A DNA stretch of 64,000 nt from Leuctra nigra (Eukaryota; Arthropoda; Insecta; Plecoptera; Leuctridae), in assembly GCA_934045905.1 (NCBI GenBank), contig OW203768.1, positions 34,687,060-34,751,059 on the forward strand, in the 5' to 3' direction. Positions 54,653 to 64,000 of this stretch are shown one piece after another. The position numbers and the translations under genes are program-made. How positions within the stretch are numbered: the stretch's first letter is position 1; every line of letters starts with the position of its first letter. Under the pieces are notes generated by a model. That model made no database searches, was not told the origin of the DNA, and saw nothing but the letters and a program-made list of their open reading frames with translations.

Positions 54653-55886
54653 CTACCGAATTGTATTGGAAATTAGTTTAAATTCAAATATTTTATTTCC
54701 TGACTTGCACATTATTCTAGGAACAGAGAGATATAAAAGGGTTGGATGCAAACTTATAAATCTATCTAAAACAACATGAGCTTTTGGTAACAATTCTCTC
54801 AACACATTTTCACAATCACCCAGACACCACGCAAAGCTCAAGTGAAACGAAGGATTCTTGTAAAATTCTGGTAATTTGAATTCTGCCAAACATTTATCCA
54901 TCATGCCAACTAAATTAACAAGAGATCGCAGATCTGATATTCGCAATCCAATGAATGTTCTCGTCTTCTCGTCGTTTGTGTAAACTTCCAGCGAATCGAA
55001 GCAGAGTGTGAATTGAGTTGTGTTTGTCAACGACGACTGAACTGATTTAATGAAAGGTTCGATCCAATGATGTTGCAGGACGACGGTCTTTGTGAGAGAT
55101 ATGTGAACATTTTCAATGATTTTTAGCTGTGCGGTCATTGCAAATTCGGTGATTATAGCTTTGACCAAAGCACTGAGATGTGCGTGATTTGAGTTGTCAT
55201 CTGAAAACATTTGTGAATATTATGCACAGCATTCAATTAACTTTCTAGACACTTGTTTGCTGTGGTGTTGCTTGTAGAAGCAATCGACTATGAGCAATCA
55301 GACCTCAAGACTCAAAGGTCTGGCATACAAGGCCAAGTAGGTATCTTAGTTTTTAGATCATCGGTTCCTGTTGCAAGCAGAGTGAAACCTGAACTATAAA
55401 CGTAGCTAGTGCAAGGTCTAGATGACGGCAAAGCTGAACAAAGAACTAGGAACAACTTTATATCTTTAATAGGTAAATGTTACTTAAAAGCTAATGCTAC
55501 GCTGTAGACAAAGGAAGAATTTCCTTCATCTGCGATGCTATTGCAAGTGGCATTGGCTTATGATAATTTAACCAAAATGTCAGCTATGTATAGAAATAAC
55601 ACTCACAAGGTATGAATACAAACGTTGTCCAATTGCCTCTTTCATGTTGATAAGAACGAATTCGACCATCGTGCTGTGATGGGTCATCTGAATGCTGAAC
55701 GCGATTGTCTGCAAAAAGTGTGGTTAAAACAGACGGTACTGGTAACAGTGTTTTCTTCTTTGTTTTCTGTTCATCGCACCAATCTTTAGGTGTACATCTT
55801 TTTGTAGACACTCTTGGCCCAGGTACCGCTTCATCTTCACTACTACTACTTGCATATTCACTCAATAATAGTAGAGCGTTTGCCAT
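54653..55886 (-). CDS. USB1: U6 snRNA phosphodiesterase 1 (USB1), two exons
   Basis: Minus-strand exons 55886-55607 and 55200-54653 (intron 406 bp, GT-AG, phase 1) give 275 aa, close to the usual ~265. USB1 is a 2H-family 3'-5' exoribonuclease that trims the oligo(U) tail of U6 snRNA and leaves a terminal phosphate, protecting U6 for the spliceosome. The start MANALLLLSEYASSSSEDE and the block HDGRIRSYQHERGNW are the conserved N-terminal region. The two catalytic H-x-S motifs are present: H126-I-S128 (VHISLTKT) and H213-L-S215 (SFHLSFAWCLGD). EKTRTFIGL and the C-terminal CKSGNKIFEF block are typical. It is divergently arranged with DHX38, 319 bp between start codons. No frameshift or missing key residue. 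Confidence 0.95.
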
Positions 55887-56205
55887 TTATACTGACCGAA
55901 ACCATGAAATGTCAATGTCTGTGTCAAAAAAACATGAGTGACTACTGACTTCACTATTTACTTTTTAGTTACTTTACTTTGAGTATGTTGGCACTACTGG
56001 ATTGTACAATGTGAAGGAGGCAACAGCACGCAACAGTTTCAAGTCAAGGGCGTCTTCCTTCTTAACTTAACCTCAAAAGGCTACAGCCTACGATTGTATT
56101 CAGTATTGTCATTTTGATTGTCATTTTGATGTGTACTTTCCGGATCAATTCATTCTGTAAATATTAAATATTTTGCTAGGCAAACGCCTATGCGAAAGGC
56201 TTTTG
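55887..56205. promoter_or_regulatory. Likely bidirectional promoter of USB1 and DHX38
   Basis: Only 319 bp separate the two start codons, so both 5' UTRs and promoters must lie here. A direct repeat GATTGTCATTTT / GATTGTCATTTTGATG sits at about 56105-56130, nearer DHX38. No TATA box or CpG-rich core is obvious. Confidence 0.6.
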
Positions 56206-58810
56206 ATGGAGAGTGATGAGGTCTTTAGACTTGAAGGGAGTACTGTTCAAAAAGGTGGTCTTATTTTGAAGAAACAGGTTGACAAGTCATTTAAGGCTCC
56301 TGTACCTCCTCGAGTTTCTTTGCTTGGTTTGGATAAGCTTGCTGGTAAGAAAAATTGTAATTGTTGTTGATTTTAATCCTTAACTGTAATCCTTATCATT
56401 TGTAAACATTTGTAAACAAAAGAATTAACCCTTAAGGCCTAAGTATAGCGCTAGGTACTTGGGGTTTGATGAACCCCTGTCTTGATTTTCAACCTGTTGT
56501 TCTTTTACCTTTACTGGTTTAACCTACCTACCCATTAATTACAGAGAAGGTGAGAATTACAACTCTCCAGCGCTAGCAGAATGTCAATATTTTATATTCT
56601 ATGTGGAAGTGAGTTACAAGAATACAATCCAATGTTATCATTGAATTATTCTTGGCGTAGGCGAGGCCCTCGTTATACTCACTTCGTTTTTAGGCCGTAG
56701 CATAGATATCGTGATATAGATAGATATAGATCTATCTAGTCATCGAAGATATAGATATCGTAGCATAGATATCTATGCCAGCCGGCATAGCGCGCTACGT
56801 GTTTTGTCATGATTGCAACGCAACAAAACACCCGATAATATACGTAGTTTTCAATTACATTGTTAGTTCAAATAATAATTGTTGCTAAGGAATTAGAGGA
56901 TACGATGTTTATTAAACAGCACTTAATTGTTATTAATGACGTAATTTATTACAATCTTTGAATGAATGTATTGCAATACTAGGTATAGGTATACGTTGAG
57001 AACATTGAACTTTCCATAGAAAATACTTTTCTTACATTCTCATAACTATACCTACGGGACCGGATGCATATAATAGGAACATTTTAATTAATGGCGTTTT
57101 CCACTGTCTGCACTGAAATGACGTCACCATACAAAACTCAATGCAAATTTCAAACTGAGTGCAGCACCAGTGCGGCCAGTGGAAAACGCCATAATATTGT
57201 GGTACTGGTACCGAGGTAGATATTGTTGTCAAAAAAACATACAGGACAATTTGCCTGGTTAATATCAAGTAATGTTACGTAAGATCGTGTAAGATATTAT
57301 TTGGCTTTGGTATTCTTAATTACTTAACATTAGGTACATATTGTAATTAATTTTCTGATAGAATTTTTGAAATTAAAATACAAATAACACGTCTGTGATT
57401 ATATTATATTTGTCTTTGATGCAACAGAAACTTATTTGGTCTTGAGAGCGATGTGCTATTGAAATGTATACTAAATAAGCTACCTACATAAAGTACGTAC
57501 GCGGCAGCAGTTTTGCTTTGTCTTATCTTCAAGACTTCCTCCTGACCACAGAATCACAATTTAATTTGAACAAGGCAATTCTCATTGACTTTTGATTCTT
57601 TGAAGCATAATTATCAATTAGCTGTATTTCATTTATACCTACGCATTTTTCGTTTTAGGTTTTTATACATTAGGAAACATTAAGTGTTGTTTTGACCTAA
57701 CCATGCATTGGGTGGATGGAGTAATTTAATCGTGTTTCAATGTAAAGTAATGCATCATAGGTATTCTATAGGTACCTATATTCCAAATCATTACCGCTGC
57801 AGAAATGTACCTATAATCTGCTATATGCCGCTATCACAGCGACATTCGGTGTTAACACATCCTTACTGATGTATCTGTGTACTTCAAAATTACAATGATG
57901 TTAATTTAACCGAATACACGTGCATTTCGGATGCTCATAGCGCGCTGTGCTAAACATTGCCTTCTAGTGTGACGTCACACGCACGCTTCTCGCTTAGGCT
58001 ACGGCCTGTACGTATAATGAAGGCCTCGGCGTAGGTACCTAATCAAGTAAATTTCAATGATATAACTTTGAACTATATAAATTTTCTTTTAAAACTCTTT
58101 ATACATTTGTCCCTGTAAATTTTTTAACTCTTAATACATTTGTCCCTGTACATTTGTACATTTGTTACCTGGGTCCTCATTATCTCACTTCTTTCAGCAC
58201 AACGTAGAAAAGAAAAAGAAGATGCTGATGATGAAGCGAAAAAATCCAAAGTGTTATCCTACATGGACGTGGATGACGAAGGTGACGAGATCGACACACT
58301 CTCTGAATTAGGTGATTCAAAGAAAGGCGAGAGACGATATCGACCTTCGGGAGAGGAAACTCCAACTTATACAGGTGGCTTGTCAGAGGAAGCGCGTGAA
58401 AGATTGGTCATACGTTTACAGAAGAATAAAGACCGGGGTGTCGTTGCATCAACGTCCAAGAGTTCTTCGTCAAAGTCTGATCAACACCGACATGATGATC
58501 GACATCGACACTCACGCGATCGGGATTCTAGACGAAATCGAGATCGAGGCGACCGCCGAGGGGAGCGGAGCGAAAGGAAAGGAGATCGAAGCGATCGAAG
58601 CAGCAAGAGGTACAACCGAGAGTGGAGCGAGACTCCGAGGTTCAAGGACGAACCTCGTACGCCGGTGGAAATTAAGGTGAAGGACAGTCCGTCCAGCTGG
58701 GATGAAGATGATCCACCTCTTTTCAATCGGTCCACGTGGGATCTTCCGACTCCGAAGACAGACGCCAGAAATAGGAGAGATGTCACACCGAGACCAACGC
58801 CAGCTCATAG
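56206..58810 (+). CDS. DHX38: DHX38/PRP16 spliceosomal DEAH helicase, N-terminal exons (partial)
   Basis: Exon 1 is 56206-56344 (start MESDEVFRLEGSTVQKGG) and exon 2 is 58198-58810. The phase-1 join reads LAAQRRKEKED. They give the first 250 residues of about 1200. Recognised by the DHX38 N-terminal order: VFRLEG...GGLI(L/I), FKAPVPPRVSLLGLDKLA, KKSKVLSYMDV, YRPSGEETPTYTGGLSEEA, then an RD/RS/RE-rich tract and TPRPTPAHR. DHX38 (yeast Prp16) is the RNA-dependent ATPase that remodels the spliceosome after the first splicing step. The helicase core is beyond the window: exon 2 ends in a donor AG|GTGAG (phase 2) and no further exon was found to 64000. The upstream in-frame TTG at 56173 is not taken as start because the ATG at 56206 begins the conserved block. 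Confidence 0.93.
56345..57090. other. DHX38 intron 1, first part
   Basis: Contains a GATATAGATAT(C) simple-repeat patch (about 56700-56780). No other feature seen. Confidence 0.4.
57091..57192. repeat. 102-bp MITE, family 1 copy B
   Basis: Inverted ends ATGGCGTTTTCCACTG / CAGTGGAAAACGCCAT, flanked by ATTA-like sequence. Inverse-oriented relative of 53801-53910. Located in intron 1 of DHX38. Confidence 0.75.
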
Positions 58811-59078
58811 GTGAGATGAAACATTTTCTAAAGTATTATTTGAAAGACAACCCCTACAGAAAAAATGTGAATTTGTACCTACCTATCTACCTATTTACCT
58901 ACCTCTACCTACCACTTTATCTTTTTATTAAAAAGAAGATGGTACCTACCTAATTTGACTAATGCACTGGGTTGCCATTGTGAGCCTGGAGCTAAACCAC
59001 TGCCATACATAACTTAAACATTCTTATTGTGGTTTTGCTCAGACAAATTCTTGAAATGTTATTTACCTACGTATGAAG

Positions 59079-59686
59079 TAAAGTTTGTTCACGTTTAGAA
59101 TATCAAGCCGTAATGGCGGCCATGTACTACTGTAGTCTAGCGAACAATTGTATAGAGTGATTTCACCTGCCGTCACAATCTCGGCGTGGGTCAGGCCCCT
59201 CAATGTTAATACATAATTGAAAATATCTCCTTAAATGAGCATTCTGAGCTGGTTTATGCGTAAGGATCAGTATTGCCTATTCACACATACCTATAATTTG
59301 TTTAAATATCTTTCTTGTACTACTTTATCTAAACTAAGAAAACAATCACCATAAATACATGTTGTTGCTGCATCTCATTGGCCTGATGGCCCTACGCCGA
59401 GATTTCAAGGTGGGGAGAGGAGCCTGTTCCTATTGTATTCAGAGGGGGTGAAATCACTCTATACCTACACTGTAAATATCAATAATAAAAAATGTGTATA
59501 AGACGGCTGTACCTAGATCAATTTTATTGAATTTTTCTACCTAATATTTTCTACTATTAAAAAGTGTGTATTTCACATAATTTATACAATTTCAATAATA
59601 CAAAGAAGAAAGTCTTGCCATTGACAGGGCAGTGTTCATGTGAACGACCAATGAACGACGTGATCGACTAAAACGTCAGAAATATT
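59079..59686 (-). repeat. Dispersed repeat, inverted relative of 50826-51137, carrying a MITE
   Basis: Apart from the inserted MITE at 59155-59459 this is an inverted copy of the repeat at 50826-51137 (GTTCACG..TAGAAT..CAAGCCGTAATGGCGGC at left; ATTGACAG.GCAGTGTT at right). It lies in intron 2 of DHX38 and is immediately followed by the TTAA-flanked element. Confidence 0.85.
59155..59459. mobile_element. MITE inserted in the dispersed repeat, TATA target
   Basis: Ends GAGTGATTTCACC and GGTGAAATCACTC, with TATA on both sides (59151-59154 and 59460-59463). The other copy of the host repeat (rc of about 51065-51085) has a single TATA with no insert, which is a natural empty site. 305 bp, fold-back interior (CTCGGCGTGGG / CCTACGCCGAG). 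Confidence 0.9.
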
Positions 59687-60348
59687 CTTAAAGGCCCGCT
59701 GTCATTAAAATGTCATTCTAGATCATGTTTGAGGTAATGTAATCACAAGAGCCACTGTTAGTACGAATACAGCTCCGAAAACCAGAATGCTATGCAATAT
59801 TCCAATCGGAAGTTACAGCGCGCTCAATTCTTGAAAGTGGAGGGGGAATACGTCACCCCTACGGGTGGTTATTTTTATAGTAGAGCTGAAATAATTTAGG
59901 TTTTTGGTGATAAAAACTAAGATTTTGGATATGTTGTAGAGAAAAAATACCATTTGATTTGACAAAGGAATTTATTTCATATCAACCCCCGTTAGGGGGT
60001 GGCAAGGGTTAAAATTTCGGGGAAGATTTCATATCAATATTAATTCCCACGAATTGTACAATAAGATAGCTACCACATAAAATGCGATAAATTGTAACAA
60101 GGTTCAAATAATATGTAAATGTAATAAATAAATGTAATGTTGACCAAAATTTGTAAGGGGGTGGTAAAATTTCACCCTTTGCTTTAAATATTTGCTCTCA
60201 TTCACAGTTCAATTTAAGATTTGAGAATTCAATCAAAATAAAAAATTACTTGGATTAATGATACGATAATAATAAATATCTGTCTCCCGTTTCCAACACA
60301 ATGTCGGGTCGGGGGGTGGGATTCCACCATCCATCTTGGGCCTTCGCT

Positions 60349-61311
60349 TCAGTGATGTCGGGTGGCCGGTCCTGACACATCACACTCTTCTTCTTCCTCC
60401 TCCTCTTCGTATTCTGGTTGCTGCCGCTCCACCATGGCTCTCCACCTCTCTCTGTCCTCCCACAATCTTCCAGCAGTCACTGTTCCCCACTCCTCACCTC
60501 TTTCCTCTACATCCCACTTCACCTGGTCCTCCCACTTCACTCTCGGTCTACCCCTTCTGCTTTCCCGGTCTCTCGCTCTTTCAAATTCTCTCTTCGGTAT
60601 TCTCTTGGGATTCATTCTTCTAAGATGACCATACCAGCGTAGTCTGTCTCTTCCTATCTTATAGTTGAGGCTCTCAACACCTAGCTTCTTCCTTATGTCA
60701 GTACTTCTTTGCTTTTCCATCTTCAATACTCCAGCGATGCTTCTGAGGAATTTCATCTCGGCCGCCTGGACATTTCCTGCTTCTTTGTTGGTCAATGTCC
60801 ATGTAACTGCACCATAAGTTAGTACAATAGGTATGAAGTAGGTCTTGTAGAGTAGCATCTTGCATTTGGTTGGCATGTCTTCGTTCCACAGAAGCTTTCT
60901 GACTGATTGGTAGAATCCACTGGCAAGGTGTATCCGCCTAGATATCTCTGCTCCCATCCTGGCCTCATTGGTCACTATGCTTCCTAGATATTTGAACTCC
61001 TGCTTTACTTCGAGTACTTCTCCTTGTAGCTGGATGTTAGTATTTTGGGCTTTCTTATCCCTACTCATCACCATGGCCTCACTCTTTTCTCTGCTTATCC
61101 TGAGCCCGTATTCCCGAGTTACTACATCCCATCTGTCGATCTTCTCTTGGACGTCCTGTGCACATTCTCCCCACACCATGATGTCGTCGGCAAACACAAG
61201 AGTTGTTGACTGGTCGCTCTCTTCCCGTTCCACTTCTCTTATCATCTCATCCATGACGATGTTAAATAACATTGGTGAGAGTGCACTGCCTTGTCGGAGA
61301 CCTGTGTTCAT
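60349..61311 (-). pseudogene. 5'-truncated LINE, RT palm to C-terminus (320 codons open)
   Basis: The frame opens at GLRQGSALSPMLFNIVMDEM and has the catalytic FADD (LVFADDIMVW), then FKYLGSIV, YGAVTWTLT, LRWYGHLRRMNPKRIPKREF and the GRPRVKWEDQVKWD tail ending in a poly-E run. This arrangement belongs to the RTE-like/endonuclease-RT class common in insects. The fingers of the RT and the endonuclease are absent, so the copy is dead, but the surviving 320 codons have no stop, suggesting a young insertion. Same broad family as 44321-44823. Confidence 0.85.
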
Positions 61312-61439
61312 GTTGTGTTTTAAATTTAAAGTGACCTATGCTGGTAAGGCGTTGATAAGGGTTTAATGTTAGGGAATGATTTAAATTAAAAATAATTCCG
61401 ATTAACTGAACAAAGACTCTACTTTAAATTGAAACAAGG

Positions 61440-62170
61440 TCCAAAACAATTGGTAAATATAAAATTTTATATTGAACACAATTTGTAGGGGGGGGGGGGG
61501 GGGTGGAGGATTTCAACCCCTGACTCATATTATCATCTTCTACATATGGACCTCGCTACATTTTATGGCATGCCCAGTGGCATCAATATTTGTACTGCTA
61601 ATTAGTATTTAAACGAAATCTTCCCGCCCACGTCTCTCCCAACTTTTAATCCTTGCCACCCCCAATGGGGGTAGCTAGGTTAAAGTTAATGTACAGGTCA
61701 CTTCAAATACAAAACAAATTATCATAACATACATCTATTAATTATATCTAGCAGATAATTATCAAAACTTGGAATCGATGCATAAATGGGAAATATAGAT
61801 AATATGAGGCAGGGGTAAAATTTACACCCCTCCCTCCCTCACCATCCACCATTTTAATGTTTGTGAATACTACATTTTATATTGAACTTATTTTGGATTT
61901 CGTTGCAATAAAGTAGGTAGTAACACATAGGTACCTACCTATTTGCTCAATTTATTGTAATTAACATTTAAATGAATTCATCCCCTAACAACCTTACGAC
62001 CCCTTTACGGTGATAGGTCACTCTAAATATAAAACGAATATCGTAACAAGAATCTATGTAAATGTAGGTATCTTTCGATTGAATGATCAAAACTTAAAAT
62101 CGCCCTGTAATGTGAAAAATAGTAAATATTAAGAAGAGGGTGACATTTTACCACCCCCTTACTAGTTTTG
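61440..62170. repeat. Diverged ~350-400-bp repeats in the TTAA element
   Basis: A theme with TATTTAAA.GAAATC / CTTGCCACCCCC..GGGGGTAG / GGTCACTTCAAATACAAAAC recurs near 61610-61710, 61975-62035 and, in the right arm, 63590-63650, with the poly-G run at about 61491-61503 in the first. The interior of the element thus seems built from serial copies of one unit. Confidence 0.55.
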
Positions 62171-62192
62171 ACCTAAATTAAATTTTTTATAT

Positions 62193-63513
62193 GGCTCATT
62201 CCATTCTACTTCACCCAAAGTCGTTGCGCCTAGAATTTTGATTTTTTTTATATTTTGCACAGTTGTTCCTACATATAAGCTGATGTCAAATCTCTAGTTT
62301 CAGTTCGTTTCAAGTCGGAGTTCTCAAATTACGTGTAATTAAAGATGGCGCGGACGGGAAAATCGGTGTTTTTAAGCTTCCAGGAGAAATGCTGCCATTT
62401 CCATACTATTCAAGTTAACAGAACGATCTTTGCGGCGTTTTGTTCATAAAAGATCGGTCTATAATTATGTTATTTACAATTTTGCTGTATATGGAACCCT
62501 TCATAATGTAATTTGCCCTCAAACTTTGACTAAAATTCTTAAATTTTTCCAATATTTGAGGCATGATTATGAATAGAAGGAAGTGATGGTTCAAATACCC
62601 AATTTTATTTTAGTTTCACCTTATATGTTAGAATAGATTTTCACACTTCATTGTTAGTTTTTATTAATTGTTTTTTACAAAAAAAAAGTCAAAACCCTAA
62701 AAAGTACAATTTTTGGTCCCATTTTCCTCAGGCGGGGGACCAGATAAAAATTTCCGCTCAACGGCAAAATAACCAGCATTACTTGATGTATAATTGCTGC
62801 AAGTTTGGACTTGTTTTTTTAACGGGTGCGGAAATGCATTTTCGCACCTGGAAATGCACGCGAAAATTCATTTCCACACCCGTTAAAAAAACAAGTCCAA
62901 ACTAGCAGCAATTATACATCAAGTAATGCTGGTTATTTTGCCGTTGAGCGCAAATTTTTATCTGGTCCCCCACCTGAGGAAAATGCGACCAAAAATGGTA
63001 CTTTTTAGGGTTTTGACTTTTTTTTGGTAAAAAACAATTAATAAAAACTAACATTGAAGTGTGAAAATCTATTCTTACATATAAGGTGAAACTAAAATAA
63101 AATTGGGTGTTTGAACCATCACTCCCTTCTATTCATAATCATGCCTCAAATATTGGAAAAATTTAAGAATTTTAGTCAAAGTTTGAGGGCAAATTACATT
63201 ATGAAGGGTTCCATATACAGCAAAATTGTAAATAACATAATTATAGACCGATCTTTTATGAACAAAACGCCGTAAAGATCGTTCTGTTAACTTGAATAGT
63301 ATGGAAATGGCAGCATTTCTCCTGGAAGCTTAAAAACACTGATTTTCCCGTCCGCGCCATCTTTAATTACACGTAATTTGAGTACGCCGACTTGAAACGA
63401 ACTTAAACTAGAGATTTGATATCAGCTTATATGTAGGAACAACTGTGCAAAATATAAAAAAAATCAAAATTCTAGGCGCAACGACTTTGGGTGAAGTAGA
63501 ATGGAATGAGCCC
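62193..63513. mobile_element. Giant palindromic element (1321 bp), near-perfect arms, TATAT flanks
   Basis: Starting with GGCTCATTCCATTCTACTTC and ending with its inverse GAAGTAGAATGGAATGAGCC, the two arms of about 630 bp match almost base for base. The centre is near 62853 (TTCGCACCTGGAAATGCACGCGAA). The flanks TATAT (62188-62192 and 63514-63518) look like a 5-bp target duplication. The only frames (84 and 60 codons) overlap the centre and are inverse images, so they are not genes. Nested in the TTAA element, inside DHX38 intron 2. Confidence 0.85.
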
Positions 63514-64000
63514 TATATTATTTGGACCCTGTTACAATTTATCGTAAGTCAAGTGGTATGTTTTATTTGTACAGTTCTTTGAAATTAATATTTAAATGAA
63601 ACCATCCCTCAAACTTTGAAATTTTGCCACCCCCTAACGGGGGTAGGTATGAAATACTTCCTGTGGTCACAGCAAATGGTTATATTTTCTCTACAACATA
63701 TCCAAAATTCACAATTTTATCACCAAACCCCGAAATGTTTCGTTAAATGGCTCTTTGCAGCTCGACTATAGAGAAACCCCGCCTACCGTGGCGGCGACGT
63801 CACGGAATCAGCCGCCTATGGGTTATATGGGAATAACTTTCAAACTAGAGCTCGTAGAGACGTCCCGGTTTCGGCGTTGGACTTTTTAGAATGATTTGCA
63901 CCTTTTATTTTAATAACAGCGGGCCTTTAACGTGACGAACTTTACCACGACTGCTTCTTTGCAGCTTCACCTTCAATCATCATTTCATTCAATCCCCTGG

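Larger units (their letters stand above)
59687..63930. mobile_element. 4.2-kb composite element with TTAA flanks
   Basis: TTAA at 59687-59690 and 63927-63930. Inverted ends AGGCCCGCTGTCATTAAAAT and ATTTTAATAACAGCGGGCCT pair over about 20 bp. A second inverted block lies further in (TTGGATATGTTGTAGAGAAA at about 59935; TTTCTCTACAACATATCC at about 63688; and the TAGGGGGTGGCAA / TTGCCACCCCCTA blocks). Only LINE coding sequence, itself an insertion, is inside. It is therefore a non-autonomous, probably piggyBac-mobilised unit that has collected a LINE and a palindromic element. It sits in DHX38 intron 2. Confidence 0.75.

Noticed and set aside
58512..58808. Minus-strand and alternative-frame ORFs over DHX38 exon 2
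   Set aside because: Shadows of the arginine/aspartate-rich coding sequence.

Overview
This is eukaryotic nuclear DNA: AT-rich, with spliced genes that have canonical GT-AG introns, long TE-packed introns, and many nested transposons (hAT, TTAA-target, P-element, MULE, LINE and Penelope-type). The protein similarities and the abundant TACC/TAGG microsatellite patches suggest an arthropod, most likely an insect. I cannot assign an order from the sequence alone.

Region by region. 1-15.4 kb holds no host gene that I can support. It is a graveyard of foldback elements, hAT-type MITEs with 8-bp target duplications, a broken non-LTR retrotransposon and its probable ORF1 fragment. 15.4-22.6 kb is a large P-element/THAP9-like transposon or a domesticated copy. 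It has a complete four-exon reading frame (953 codons) and is flanked by degenerate inverted repeats. 23.3-27.0 kb holds a complete three-exon minus-strand gene encoding three C2H2 fingers, a MULE transposase domain and a SWIM finger (830 aa), with a 138-bp tandem array downstream. Head-to-head with it, from 27.6 to about 47.8 kb on the plus strand, is a six-exon gene for a small basic nuclear protein with two chromodomains (343 aa predicted). Its introns contain at least fifteen inserted elements. 48-54 kb is repeat-rich, with no host gene seen. 54.6-55.9 kb is USB1 (U6 snRNA 3'-end phosphodiesterase) on the minus strand. It is divergent from, and only about 320 bp away from, the first coding exons of DHX38/PRP16 (spliceosomal DEAH helicase) on the plus strand. 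DHX38 runs out of the window inside a repeat-filled intron (58.8-64 kb) that carries a TTAA-flanked 4.2-kb composite element with a 1.3-kb giant palindrome and a LINE nested in it.

Functional links. USB1 and DHX38 both serve the spliceosome, and they share a short intergenic region that is probably a bidirectional promoter. The double-chromodomain gene and the MULE/zinc-finger gene also share an upstream region. Both transposase-derived genes have undamaged frames across all introns, so each is either a recently active element or a host-adopted gene. The tandem-repeat arrays, palindromes and empty/filled insertion sites described below record the recent activity of several element families. 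I found no clear evidence for a wholly new multi-gene system. The most unusual items are the MULE fusion gene, the double chromodomain protein and the large near-perfect palindromes.
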